Assembly (NCBI GenBank): GCA_947683625.1
Contig: CANTUR010000162.1
Location: 124,001 to 188,000, forward strand
Source of the DNA: Mallotus nudiflorus
Lineage: Eukaryota > Streptophyta > Magnoliopsida > Malpighiales > Euphorbiaceae
Length of the DNA: 64,000 nucleotides
Direction of reading: 5' to 3'
The notes beneath the pieces were generated by a model. The model saw nothing but the letters and a program-made list of their open reading frames with translations, had not been told where the DNA came from and ran no database searches. Positions 21,386 through 34,836 of the stretch are shown piece by piece (the stretch's first letter is position 1; each line of letters begins with the position of its first letter). The position numbers and the translations under genes are program-made.

Positions 21386-24300
21386 TGACACGACGCAAAA
21401 CAGGGGCCATGACCGGAGCTAGGGAACGGGAATTCTTTCGAATCCGGAACCCGTAGCAAGCCTAAAAAAAAATAAAACATGCAATAGTAATAATAACAAT
21501 ATTAAATGCAGCAGAAATAAAAATCATAAATATAATAATAGCATATACACCAACTGGATTTAAATCAAATCCTCATCATTTCATATATATAAATCTTAAT
21601 ACAAATCCAGTTCAAATATAATACAACATCTCTTTAAATATTTAACGACTACTGCAGTGTCTAGATAAAATAAACCCAAGACTTAGAGAAGCAGTTTACA
21701 CAAAGAAGCCGGGGCGAAAGAAATCCGACGTATAGGCCTGCTACTGAGGTCTGAAGATGATGACTCTCCTGAAAAATTAGTCAACGGAGGGGAGTCAGAC
21801 CTCACTGAGTGAATTACTATAATATATATACATGCATGCTAAATGACAATGCATACAGTCAACAATATATATCTAATATGTATATATACAGGCAAATACA
21901 CACAGATACAATAAAATCATTTTATATATATTTCATTGAAAATCATTGTTTATGAAGGATCAAATAGAACCCTATGATATCGCAACCTCGAAAATAGTGT
22001 TAGACAACACTCTAGTCATACAGGCTCACTTATTCCAAATATATCCACTTAATCTATTTAGACAGTAGACTGGCCCCGAGACACTAAGTCGACCGAGCTC
22101 CAGCAGTCTGACTGTCAGTGTGATTGACCCCGAGACACTTGGTCAACCGAGCTCCAGCAATCACACTCCCAAATCATATCTCACACATCAAAAAATCATA
22201 TCCAATCAATATCCACAAATGGTTAGTAATATAGCCTAAATGCTATAAGCGCACCGGTACGTACTCGGTCCTAGTGTTGCCCACTAGGTAGTACGTTCTA
22301 TTGATATCCTTCATTAATAAATATAAAACATTCATTCACAAATAAATGATGCATGAACTTAAATAAAATAGCAACAATAAACCATATATATACTGGAAAT
22401 ATACCAAAAGTAAATCAGGTATATTTCGAGTATATATACGTCAAATAAATTCAATCAAATTATAAATTAAGCTAGAAATATATTTAAAAATATTTTAAAT
22501 ATAATTTATTAATAAAACATGCATATAATTTAATATATACCGAAAATAAACCAAAAATATACTTAAATACTAATCGCATTATTTATGCATATTTAATCAA
22601 AATAAAACATGTATTCTAAAATCATGCATCCTAAAGCATATATATATAAAATAGTAACTCAGACTTAGTGCACTCCACGAGATGGATCCGACTGGCCTGG
22701 TCCATTAGGCCTCGGTCTCGGCGCAACTAAACAAATAAAAATTACAGACATCAGAATAAACCTAACAGAAATTCTAAAAACTCGGTCTAGAATATTAAAC
22801 ACAGAAACAGGATTAGGATTTGACTGGACATCATGTTTTACGAGAATTCTACCAAAAATTCGGTAGAACCTCCCCTGTAAAACGAACATCTCTCTACTCA
22901 AAGAGTAGAGCCGACCCTGCAAAGAAACACACTTCGAAAAACAAGCTCAACCACTCATCCATAACCCCTCGGTCGGACTCCAATCTACAGTCTACCGACC
23001 GAGGTTTACAATGACAGAATATTTATGAAAATACCAAAAATACCCTTATATCACAGAAATACATTTAATAAGTAGAAATTACGTAATTAACCTTAAAACA
23101 CAGTAAAAACTGATAAAAACTCATTTTATTAGAAAAATCGTATATTATATATATAATTGAAAATAATTCACGAAAAATAGTTTTAATTAGTTAAAAATAC
23201 TAAATAATTTTTAGAAATCATTTTTATACCTTAAATAACTATTAAAACCAATTAAATTACATTTTTTGCCAATTTTGTGTAAAATTACCAAAATGTCCTT
23301 ATATATATAAATATACTATAATTACTTCAAAAATTCACCAAAAATAGTATAATTATCCAAAATTAATTTTCTCAACATATTTATCAATAATATTAATAAT
23401 TAAACTCAATTAACCAATTAATTTTAATTAAAAACATAATTAACCTAATTTTCCCAAAATTACATAAACTCAAATAATTCAAAATAAATACATAGAAATT
23501 CATAAAAATTCCAAATAAATTCCTATAATTCATTTCAACACCTATAATTATCATAAAACACAATTTAATAATTTAATTAATTAATTTCCGAAAATTAAAA
23601 AATAATATTAAAATATTCAAAAATACCCAAAAATAAAATAATCTCCAAAAATTCTACAAAAATTCATACATGTATATTAAGATAATTTAAACAACATTTG
23701 TGAAGGGACTTTTTATGAATCGATCAAATTGAAGTCCAAAAAAATCAAAAACCCTAATATGGCCGAAATCAAAAATTTGAAACTTAAACAAATCAAGACC
23801 ATTTTAGCTCAAACCAAAGCTAGACTTACACTCATTGGAGCTCAAGGAGAATAAAGAGACCGGCGGTGTCAAAAATGGTGGCCGGAATCATCGTGATCGA
23901 CGATGGTTCAACTTTCAGCTTCTCTGGCCAAAAATGGCTTCCAGACGCCGGAAACAGCTGCTACAAGCGGCGAAAGAGGCTGAGGAAGGTGGTGGCACAC
24001 CGGACGGCACACCAATGGCAAGGGATCAGGACGGCAGCGACCGGATTTGCGCGGGGAAGTGATCGGGGAAGAAGAGATGAATCGGGGGCAAAAACGTAAT
24101 TTTTCAAAATTTTTGGTTTTTAACTTATAATATGTATATATATATATACTTTATACTATATATTAAAATAATATTAAATTATACACATTAAATATACACC
24201 ACACACATATAATTTAATATTTTAATAATTTATACTAAATAAAAATAATTAAATAACAATAAAACAAATAAATAATTAATAAAATATTAGGGTATTATTA

Positions 24301-24601
24301 AACCCTAATTAAATAAATAATTACATGTATACACGGTGTTTAATATTTTAAAATATGTATGAGTTCATGCAAGTCCGTAAATATATTTAAAATAATTAAT
24401 AATAAATTATTTACGTGAAAATTTCCCCGAAAATGAAAGTCTCGGAAAAATTTTACGTAAAGCACTTAAAATAATGATAAACAATTAAAAATCAATTTTA
24501 ATTAATCAAAAACTTATAAAATATCAATATCATATTTAAAAATTATTAACATTGCATATCCCGATGCAGTATTAAAATATTTAAAAATACGGGATATTAC
24601 A
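21386..24601 (-). mobile_element. Solo LTR of a large gypsy element (Tekay-like)
   Basis: The + strand starts TGACACGACG and ends GGGATATTACA, giving TG...CA ends, flanked by perfect CAAAT duplications. At 3216 bp it has no internal gag or pol. It resembles the Tekay LTRs at 1-2157, 42005 and 45767 in layout: 'cgggaattc...ggaacccgtagcaagcctaa' near the left, 'ctggccccgagacact' and 'gagctccagcagtc' blocks near 22075-22150, and a 'tacgagaattc...ggtagaacct' block near 22840. It is a longer related family. Orientation is set by the TGTAAT-type start at the right end. Solo LTRs arise by recombination between the two LTRs of one insertion. Open frames inside (22665-23014, 23835-24099) are not genes. 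Confidence 0.9.
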
Positions 24602-24606
24602 CAAAT
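24602..24606. repeat. Target-site duplication CAAAT (right)
   Basis: Matches 21381-21385. Confidence 0.85.
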
Positions 24607-24890
24607 ATTGCTATTCGTCTTCTCAACCATTCCAAACTCCTACAGATTTATGTTTGAAATATCTTCTTTGATTGAACTTCTGTCATTATTGCTATTTAAC
24701 TCAAAATAAACATTCCAAGCTTTTACTACTTCTTCCATAGTTGAGAATGAATGAAACACACATCCACTGAAGCCAAGCACACTAGCTGAACATTCTTCCT
24801 ATAAAGTGTATATACCATGTCGAGTCCTTATAGAAACTACATAATACGTTCTTTTTTTTTTCTCTTCACCTCCATAGATTTGTATCTGGA
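24607..24890 (-). pseudogene. Decayed gene with viroplasmin / RNase H1 N-terminal-like domain
   Basis: The minus strand reads 'EEKKKRTYYVV', 'HGIYTL', a TAG, then 'EECSASVLGFSGCVFHSF', 'STMEEVVKAW'. This is the pattern of the small domain shared by caulimovirus viroplasmin and the N-terminus of eukaryotic RNase H1: Y-x-V, G-I-Y followed by a conserved Trp, C..V.GF.G..F..F.T..EA. The TAG is at the conserved Trp position. A poly-A tract of about ten bases at the probable start puts the nearby ATG out of frame. Many plant genomes have small host proteins with this domain. No other viral domain is nearby, so a viral insertion is not supported. The 3' end is interrupted by the solo LTR. Confidence 0.6.
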
Positions 24891-25799
24891 AACTTTGTTT
24901 TGATACCCAAAAACAAACTATTTCATAAGAAAATATTAATATGATATTGTGAACTAAAGAACATCCCAAGGCAACATTTATTTTACTTGAAAGGTAAAAT
25001 GTAAATAGGAAGGAATTCAAATTTGAAATTTAAAATGACCAAATTTTTTAATGGAGAACATTATGGCATTGCATTTTTGTAGTTTACCATCGATAGCCCT
25101 CATACTCTACTTAATCTGACATTAATGCTCTTTTAGCCAAAAAACGCTAATAGATTCTAACCGTTTAGCACTACCCATCTTGATATTAAGCAATTATAAA
25201 GGCTTAATTGATGACATTAAGTTGGATAAATTTTATAAAAAAGATAAAATTTTCATTATATTTATTTTCTGTTTGTATAAAATTTGAATTTAAGATTTGA
25301 ATTAAAAATTTTGAACTTTTTCCTATTTATACCAATAATGTTTATTGTCCATCTACCTACTCTAATTAAAACATATTATTAAAATACATTCATTGATATG
25401 TTTAAAAGGTAGGGTTTCATGGCTTTGCTAGTTGTTGATTTGGAAGAAAAGAACCTTAACAAGGCTTTATAGTATTAATTATGGGGACAAAGTACAAATT
25501 TGACTCATGTAGTTTCGCATTTTGGTAGAATTAGTTCTTTAATTTTTTTACATTCAAAATCCTATATTTTATATTTTGTACATTTTAGTGCTATTATAAA
25601 ACATATAATTTAAAATCTATGCTTTATTATGAAAATAATATAAATTTTCAATAATAAAACCATATATCAAGTGATATAACATTCAACTAATTATAATGAA
25701 TTCACAACAAATTAAATTCAAATGTAGCTTTCATTTTTAGTCTGAAAAAAAAATTAAATAAACTTTAAACAAACGTGAAAACCTTAGAAATAAAAAAAA
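24891..25799. other. Intergenic, nothing recognised
   Basis: AT-rich, no supported gene. Confidence 0.5.
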
Positions 25800-26290
25800 T
25801 GGATTGGACTATACCTAGTTAAATTCATATGAGATCATTAAATTTTCATGTTATTTAATTTAAATATTAAATTTTAATTTATATTTTTAATATCCAATAT
25901 TCTATTTAAATATTATTGATATAGTGCTTTCAAGGAAATCTAATAATGTGACTATTGGAGTGAGGATATTTTTTTTGGGATACTGATTTATTATATTCAA
26001 TCGAAATTTTGGATACTAAAAAACACAATTAAAAATTAGTATCCCAATGAAAATAAAATTAAAATTTGATGATCATCTGTACATTTAACTCTGGATTAAT
26101 TTAGATGAAAAAACAAAACATTTTCACTCCAATTACCACATTATTATATCTTTTTCAAGACACTTATAGAATTTACTTAAACAAAACTTGAGGATTAAAA
26201 AACTATAAATTAAAATTCAAGTACTTAAATTAAAAAAGCATAAAAATTTATTGACTATAGGTCATTCTTAACCTAAAATGAGTAGTAGGA
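25800..26290. repeat. Long-armed foldback (MITE-like) repeat
   Basis: The left arm (about 25800-25975) and right arm (about 26110-26290) are imperfect inverted copies. The clearest pair is 'aataatgtgactattggagtg' (25946) against 'cactccaattaccacattatt' (26124), with 'attttaatttata' against 'tataaattaaaat' further out. The loop of about 130 bp contains a smaller 'ggatact...agtatcc' inverted pair. No target-site duplication could be fixed. Confidence 0.6.
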
Positions 26291-28509
26291 ATACATTTCT
26301 AACAGAACCATGCTTAAAGATACAAGAAAAAAAGAATCTAAAACATGGTTAATTAAATGGATTAATGATTATACTTTTTCACCCTACATTGCATGTTTCA
26401 AAGTAATGATGAAAATAAACATAAAAGTAAAAAAAAAAAAAAAAAATAAGGGTTGAATTGACCGGCACTAATTGAACAATATATGGATTGAGGTAGATTC
26501 AACTACCATAATGGATTAGTTAACCCAAGCCATAATTAATTAACAGAAAATACACATCATCATTTTAATAATATTCTCATAATTATAATTATAATTATAA
26601 TTTTTCCCTCTTTATATATCTGATTTGCCTTCAAATTTTATAAATCATGTAATTTTTTTTTTCTCTAAGATATGTCATAGTTACAAATTTAGAACTAAAA
26701 ATTTTAAAAAATTATGTGGGTTTTGAAGATTAACCTAATTAATCTTAATAGATTAGTAAAAACCATAGCATTTCGTAAACTTTATATTGACAGTAGCACA
26801 CTTTATACTGATGCTCTGAACTTTAATCACATGATATAGTGAGTTGGTTTTCTGAAAAAAGATAGCAACTCCCTCTTTTTATGGGTTCTTTTGTTTCTTC
26901 TTTTACAGCTTTCTTGCATCTATTGCTTCATTCAAAATACTGTTCTTGTTCCTCTTTATGTAAAAGTAGAAATAATAGTAATAATTGTTGGGATCACTTA
27001 TTCTTATTTAAGCGATATTTCAGATTTAAATCATAATATATATAATTATATTAAATTAGTTATTAGAAAATTTTTATCATGAGAATAGTTTTAGTTTGTA
27101 TCTTAAAATTTTAAATTTTATATTTAAAAATGGTATAAATTTAAATAGAAATAGAATAATTATATTGTATTTATTATCAAATTTAAAAAAATATATAAAT
27201 ATATAAATTAGTATATGATTCATATCATATATAAAAATAATATTACTCTTCCATATTATTAATTTTTATATTTTACATTATATATTTTTTTATTTTTCAC
27301 ACATAATGTTTAAAACTACCACAATTATAAATATGTCAACATTTGAAAACAATTATTTTTATAAAATAGTCTTTTTTTATAATAACTCTTACAATATAAT
27401 ATACATTTGTATGGGATTATTATCAATAATATATATTTTTTATTATTAACAATTTATTCTATTAATAATATAACAATTAATATTTTTATTATAAAAATTA
27501 AAATAAACTATACATTTAAAAACTATTTTAACCATATGTAATGCACTTCACAAAAAAAGTAATATTTTATAAATGATAGGGTAAAAAGCTGTTAAAAGTC
27601 TAAGGTTTTGCTTTGGGGCCAATGGAATGGGAGTGGACCCATGACAATAATGTATAGGCGAGCATGCAACCCTTACGATAATTACAAAAAAAAAGTGTTC
27701 TACTCTTTGACTTCATATGCCAATTTTTTTATTAAAAATATTGTTTTTGTTAAATTTTTATCCATACTAAAAGAAAAAAATATTGATGAATATTTTATGA
27801 TTTGAATATTTTACTTTTAAAAGTGTAAATTTTTTTTGATAATTAAATACTTATGATGTTATATCAATAATCATTTAAATGACAAAATTATAATTTTTTC
27901 ATTGAATATTAATTTTAGTTAAGGCTTATGGTACTCATAATCTTTTTATCAAGTGAAATTATAATTTTTTTTTCTGCATTTTTCTATTATTATTAATTGT
28001 TGGAACTATCATTCTTAGACTCATGGGCGCATTTAAAGGGGGCAGTGGGGGCAAGAGATGTTTTTAATGTAGTATAATTTTTTTTTTTTATACCCCCACT
28101 AAATTTTTCAATAATATATATATATATATACTCAAAACAATATAATATATAAGATATTTTTATAAATTTTTAGTGAATCCATAATAATAACCAATAGGTC
28201 ATTATTAAAAAATTTCAAATAATAAAACTTGTTTCTTATTTTTTATTTTTATTATTTTTAAATTTCACATTTTGACTTAATTTTTTCCAAAACTTGACAC
28301 CCACCTCTTCTTTTCTTTTTTTCTCACGAATTAGCCATCCATAGGCCTCACCTCTTTCTGTTAGTATTGCATTCAGTCACTCATCAATTATATATGTTGT
28401 AAATTAATGTTTTTTTATTTTATTATACATATATAGTTTGCCCAATGTTAATGTAAATTTTTTCCTTTAATTTTCTCATTCATTAGTTATTAAGCTCAAA
28501 ACTAAATTT

Positions 28510-28512
<3 letters not shown>
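26291..28512. other. AT-rich intergenic stretch
   Basis: Extremely AT-rich (27080-27600 nearly pure A/T). A 'gggggcagtgggggcaag' patch at 28040-28060 and 'tacccccactaaa' at 28092 could be part of a small degenerate repeat, but no ends were found. The open frame 27608-27805 has no support. Confidence 0.5.

Positions 28513-28588
<76 letters not shown>
28513..28588. repeat. AT dinucleotide microsatellite
   Basis: About 38 AT units without interruption, the longest in the window. Confidence 0.97.
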
Positions 28589-28592
<4 letters not shown>

Positions 28593-30700
28593 TTTATGTG
28601 ATTTTGATCATAAACATAATTATAGATAAATTTCTCAAAAGAAAAGTTTTTGTCGAAGAAAACTAAATTTGATGTTATTTTTATTCATGAGATATTATTT
28701 TGTTAATGTATTTTGAATATAACATTTTTAGAATATATGAAGATAAAGTAAAGTTTATCGCCTCGAAAATTTTTTTCCGACTCCACCCTTACATAGACTT
28801 AATTTTCCTAGTCTATCAAATTAGTAAAATGCTAATTTTTAGATAGTAGAGAAGAAAAAATTATAAATTGTAACAAATTTTAATATTTAAAATGTATACA
28901 TATGAAATTATAAATACTGAATTAATTCAAAAAACACAACTAACAATAAAAATGTTTAAATCGCATGATATATTTGTACTTATATCGAAAGAAAATTGGA
29001 TAATCATGCTCTCCACCAATTTTGAAGAGGAAAGGTGAACTTAGCTTGTTTCAATTTTTTTTTTTTTTTTGTAAATGGTAAAAAGATTTATAATAAATAA
29101 TGTATCATAAATTTTCTATAATCAACCTAAATGCACTAAAATCCCAAATAGGTGTAAGTTTGTTTTTTTTTTCCACATAATATAATTTTTTGAACATTGT
29201 TTTCTTCACTGAATAAATAATTACTCCATAATCAATAAGCATTAAAATTGAAAGCTACTTAATAAATAATAAACATAAGCTTCTCTTGCCTTATTTGACA
29301 AATCCAACTAGATTAGATTCATAAAGGAGTGGTCCAAGGATAAAACAAAGAATTTGGGACCAATTCAAAAATTAAAAAAAAATAAAGAACCTGAGAATTA
29401 ATATCATTCCTCGAGCTCAATTAACGAAATAAATTAAGGAAGCATTAAATATAAAGTGGTGGATGACCATAAACATTAATATGGATCATAGTTTTGTTGA
29501 TTGGCCCTTTGCGGTTCTCACCAAGAACAAGACCAACAATTAGTTGGTAGTTATGATAACCGACAAAACGTTGCCACTTTTAATATTTTTTTAACTAGTT
29601 GAATTGCTTAATTTTTCATCATAATAAAAAGAAACATACGACTTTTAAATTTTGCTCTTTTTATTTTTTATATAAAGCTTTTTAATAATAATATCAGATG
29701 GTACATCAAGACATCCTAATTAAGTTGATAATATTTTTTATAATTTGAATTATTTATAAACTTATTTTGTATGAGTAATTTAAGTAGAAAAAAAAATATT
29801 CAAATATAAAAAGTAAAGTTTGAAAACCATTTTTTATATTCGGCAAATTAAAACCAATTCAATTCGATTTGAAAAAAAAAAAAAAAACCTGCTTACGAAT
29901 GTGCCACTTCTTGTGTTTGCTCCTCCTCCTCATCACCCAAAAAGGTCATCCGTGATCCATGGGCATCAAAAGATGTTTTCTATTGTTTCTTTGCGGTATA
30001 TTCATGTTATTTAGAGTTTTTGTAATTGTATTTTGACATTATGATTTTTCTGACTTAGCACTTTTTATCTTATCATAAATTAAGTCATAATTTTATGATG
30101 ACGCTTTTGAGTATTATAAATTAGGATGCCTTCAATGAATTTATTTTATAAATTACTTAAAATTCTTTTATAACATTTAAAACTAAATTGACCATAATAT
30201 AGTGTGAAATTTAAATCATTTTATTGAGGGTTTTCTAAACTTGTGGTTTCCTTTTTCATTGAACTCTTTCAAAAATATTGTTAAAAAAAAAGCTCTTTCA
30301 AAAATAGAAGAAATAAAAATTAAATTCTTAATTTTTTAGAAACAGTAAGAATCAAAATTTTAATTTATTAATATTTTAAAGGAAGTTACATTCCTAAATT
30401 TTTTTAAAAAAATTTACAATTACTTTTGTGATAAATTTTAATTATAATAAGGGGACCGACACCTAAAATAATATGCAATGAAAATGAAAATTTTGTGATA
30501 ATAAGGAATATTTACAGTCCTTATTATTTTGTGCTCATACCAACAAACTAAGAAGTGATCAAAAGATGAGTGTCCCCACCGAAATTCCAAGCTCCAATCA
30601 TAACCGTCCATCACAAAACTAATAGATCAAAAAATCAACCAGTGGGGTCCCAATACAAATCGGACGATAAGCTGCTTTCCGTACATTAAAAGCAAATGAA
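28589..30700. other. Intergenic, upstream of the kinesin gene
   Basis: AT-rich, no gene or element ends seen. Confidence 0.5.
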
Positions 30701-30732
30701 AATCACAACAGCTCCACCCTATCCCCTAAGTA

Positions 30733-30738
30733 CACGTG
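30733..30738. promoter_or_regulatory. G-box CACGTG
   Basis: Palindromic CACGTG, a bZIP/bHLH binding core, in TACACGTGAC about 120-150 bases before the CT-rich leader of the kinesin gene. Motif and position only. Confidence 0.4.
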
Positions 30739-30839
30739 ACTTCCCTGCCACCTTTTTCTGATGGACAAAACCGTAATATCGACAAACAACGAGCCCCACA
30801 AGAAATTAGAAAAAATTAAAATAAAAAAAAAAAATTTTC

Positions 30840-31409
30840 TTCGATGGACGTTGACGCTGCATCAGATTTTGCGTCTCCTCTCCCCGCTCCCAGAGAGAGA
30901 AGAAGAGCAGCAGAGCCAAACGCTTCCTTACATCTCTTTCATCATCATCATCATCTTCTTCTTCTTCATCAAATTCTGTGTACTGTAATGCTTTATCTAT
31001 GAACTGAAAAAAGGTCAGCTTCCAGAGAGATCGTGGTGAGTAAAATATCGCCGATTTTTACTGTTCCATCCGTTTTTTTTTTCCGTGTACCGGTTATGTC
31101 GTTGGCCTTTTAGCGACATTGCCTGCTTTTTTGGCTTTTGAGCTTTATTCGGCGACGCGTAAAGTGATAATAAGAAAACCGCTCTCTGTTTTCTTCTAAT
31201 TGTTCATATTTTTTCTTCAGAGCTTGAGCTACTTCACATTTCACTTTCTTTTTTTTTTTTGTTAGATTTCCTTACAAAACGAAGAGATTTGGAGAAATTG
31301 GTGTGAGAGATTTACTTGTTATTATTATTATTATTATTTGTTAATTAATGAATGAACTGAAGAGTTGAGCAACGGCTAAATGCGTGAAATTTGGGATTTT
31401 AATTAAAAG

Positions 31410-31458
<49 letters not shown>

Positions 31459-32622
31459 AAATAATGAGCAGTTGCAGAGCTCGTGATTTGAGGTGCTGAG
31501 GTAATAGCAGTTTTCCGGATCAGGGGGAGGAGAACTGGGAAAACGACAGCGTTTTTGTTTAGTAATTTTTATTTATTTTTACTGGAGGAAGAAAAAAACA
31601 ACAACTGTCAGTACCTCAAAAGAATTCTATTAATGGTACCGTACTTTGGATCCTGGTAAGTTTCTTTCTTTGTTTGATTGCGTTTTTGGTGATAGCATTG
31701 ATGTTTAAATTGTGTATGCGTGTGGATGTTGTTTTATGTATGTATTGTGGTGTCGAATGGGATCATGTATAGTGCAGTATCAAAGACATGAACTTACATA
31801 ACATTGCATTAATCAAGTGGAAGCTTATATGTTTTTATAAGGGGATTTTATTGCTTGGGTTTGAAGCATGGTAGGTTGATTGCCTCTGCAGAAAGTTTTC
31901 TGTTATAACATTGCAATTGATGATTTTTAAAGTAAGATGATGATAAAGAAAAACAGAAAAAAGGATATGTTTATTTTTTATTTTTTATTTTTTAAATTGT
32001 TGCTGAATTTTCTACTAAAATAATAAAGCTTGGGACTGAAGATTAAGCAAAAAGTTTTTTTTTTCCCCAACTGTAACTACCCATGATTATATTAATTTTC
32101 TTTTTAAGTTGTTAACTAATTTTAGTTGGTTTGGATAGTAATGACCCAAGATTTGTATTTTTAGTCTACATCTGAAATTAGCCATCCATTGATTTTCTAT
32201 TAATTTTTTTTTTGCAATTGGGTTTTTTTAAAGAACTCTTATTGGGTTGTTGGTTAAAAATGATGATTGGCTTGTTGTTTTTGACATTACCCATAATTAG
32301 GGATTTATTTGGTTACTTATCTTTTAATGTTAGTTGGATAAATGCCCATGATTACCTTCTTGTTGCAGATACTGCCAGAGTAGAACGATGGACCTACTAC
32401 TATCTTTTAGACCAATGCAACAATCTTTTTCTTAACATTTTAACTGTCTTATATTTTAGGTAAGCCTGGGCCATTGTGAGTTTTTGACTTACCCCCAACA
32501 CTTTGATTTTCCTTTCTTAGTATTGCAAAATTATGAGCTCATTAATTTCAACTGTGATGAGCTTATTTTTATTTAATTGTATGGTGGGGTTGAAGAGACA
32601 AGTCCCAATTGGAGTGTGAGAA
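30840..32622 (+). promoter_or_regulatory. Kinesin 5'UTR region with probable leader introns
   Basis: A CT-rich and GA-rich leader (about 30870-31035, with CTCTCC, GAGAGAAG and TCATCATC runs) fits a plant transcription start area. Good donors follow at 31036 (GTG/GTGAGT), at about 31656 (CCTG/GTAAGT) and at about 32461 (TTAG/GTAAGC). Acceptor-like AG sites lie near 31477 (TTGCAG), 32369 (TTGTTGCAG) and 32520 (TTTCTTAG). This allows several spliced, non-coding leader exons before ATG 32623. Which sites are used cannot be told from sequence. A TA microsatellite (31416-31455) lies in a probable leader intron. Confidence 0.45.
31416..31455. repeat. TA microsatellite in leader
   Basis: Uninterrupted (TA)n, about 20 units. 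Confidence 0.95.
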
Positions 32623-34805
32623 ATGGGGTCAATTGGAGGGGCAGAGCTGCCAAAGATGGAGAAGATGCAAATGCCAAGCGCCCGCGAAGAAAAGATTCTT
32701 GTTTTGGTGAGGTTGAGGCCTTTGAATGAGAAGGAGATTGCATCAGATGAAGTTGCCGACTGGGAGTGCATCAATGAAACCACCATTTTGTACCGCAATA
32801 CCCTTCGTGAAGGTTCCACATTTCCGTCTGCCTACACATTTGGTAAGATCATGTTCTTTGAATAACTTAGATTGTATAACTTGTACTGACAATGCCATAT
32901 AATATTTCCGCCTATGAGGACTGGGTCTTAATCTTTGAATGTCATTATGGTCATCATATTGTATTTTAATAATTTCTGCATGGATTCTGGATCCAATGCG
33001 CCTAAGTGGCTGTTGTGTTTCTTATATTCTTGATGGTTGGTTAACACAAGTGTATTTAAGATAAAAAATCCAATTAGCATATAAGTTATGCTAATAATTG
33101 ATGATCACAACGGAAAACTACTGGCCTATTTGTACTCTGCTGCTCATTTATATGTTACCTTACGGATATTTGTTTCTCATTTAACCCAAGAGTGACCCAC
33201 AAATTCCAGCCAACTGTTTGCTTCCTGCCACTGTAGGACTGATACACTCAGTCCGCTATCAGATGTCACAGCTCTATGAACCAACAGGCTCACTTGCATT
33301 TACCTTGTGCAAATAGCATCATAACTTACAATTTTGGTCTCTATAAGTACGTATATTGAACTATAACATTTATTATATATGCATCAAACTATAACTTTCA
33401 TTATTGACTTAACTTTCTAACTTTTCCTTGATTGTTAGTCCATCAAATTTTAGGATACATCAACGGAATCTGAGCTTGTAACCAGCTGTTTAAAAGTTGA
33501 TTTCCTTTATGGTTCAATTATATCATCTATTTTTCTTTGTCTATTTTCTGGGATAGATAGAGTATTTCGAGGTGACAGCTCTACAAGGCAAGTGTATGAT
33601 GAAGAAGTGAAGGAAGTTGCTCTCTCAGTTGTCAATGGTATTAACTGTAAGTATAACACGAGTGTGTCTTGGCTTCTGTCTCCTTACCGAAAAATGATAA
33701 GGTTTTAACTACCTCTTGTTTATTCCAGCAAGTATTTTTGCATATGGCCAGACCAGCAGTGGAAAGACGTACACCATGATGGGTATTACTGAGTATACAG
33801 TAGCGGATATATTTGACTACATGCATAAGGTAAGAAAAATTTTTAAAATGGTAATGTGTTGATTTTTTTTTTCTCAGTTTTCCATTATTATTCTTTTGCA
33901 TTGATAATGCAGAAATTATTGCATCAATGTTTTTTTATTGCAGCGTGAAGAGAGGGCCTTTGTTTTGAAGTTCTCTGCTATTGAGATATACAATGAAGCG
34001 ATAAGAGATCTCCTTAGTGCAGATTCTACTCCTCTAAGATTACTGGATGATCCAGAGGTGAATGTGGTCATCCACTTCTTAATATTTGCTTTTGTTGAAG
34101 CAAATGAGTTGACAAATTGCTTTTATGTTTTTGTTTTTCTTAATTTTTTTAGAAAGGGACCATTGTGGAGAAAGTTTCAGAGGAAACACTGAAGGATTGG
34201 AACCATCTAAAGGAGCTCCTTTCTGTTTGTGAAGGTAAAAAGCATTGTACATGGTCCTGCTGTTGCTGGATGACTCTGAATATTTAATTTTTGGTTCTAT
34301 GCTTGCAGCCCAAAGACGGATTGGGGAGACTTTACTGAATGAGAAAAGCTCCAGATCTCATCAAATTCTTAGATTGGTACACCCATTCATATTCATTTCT
34401 CAAGTTCAAGATTTATTTGTTAGCCTGTGCAGTGCTTAATTGGTTAAGCTATTAAAATATTAGTCCTTCTTTTATGTGATTCTTGCAGACAATTGAAAGC
34501 TCTGCTAAGGAATTCTTAGGCAAAGAAAATTCAACTACTCTTGCAGCAACTGTGGTATAAATAATTTCTTAGTTGATTATTGTTGACAAAATCAATGATG
34601 AGCATATTTTTGAATAATAGCTGGGAAGTGAAAGTAAGCTCCTTTTTTTGGGCAGAATTTCGTTGATTTGGCAGGAAGTGAACGTGCATCTCAGGCAGTA
34701 TCTTCTGGGGCACGATTGAAAGAAGGATGCCATATAAACCGCAGTTTACTGACTTTGGGAACTGTTATTCGCAAGCTAAGGTTGACAATATCTTCCTTTC
34801 TTTTC

Positions 34806-34836
<31 letters not shown>

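Noticed and set aside
22665..24099. Small open frames in the solo LTR
   Set aside because: Inside an LTR with defined ends and duplication, no family resemblance.
24607..24890. Integrated caulimovirus
   Set aside because: Only the viroplasmin-like domain is present; plants have host genes with this domain.
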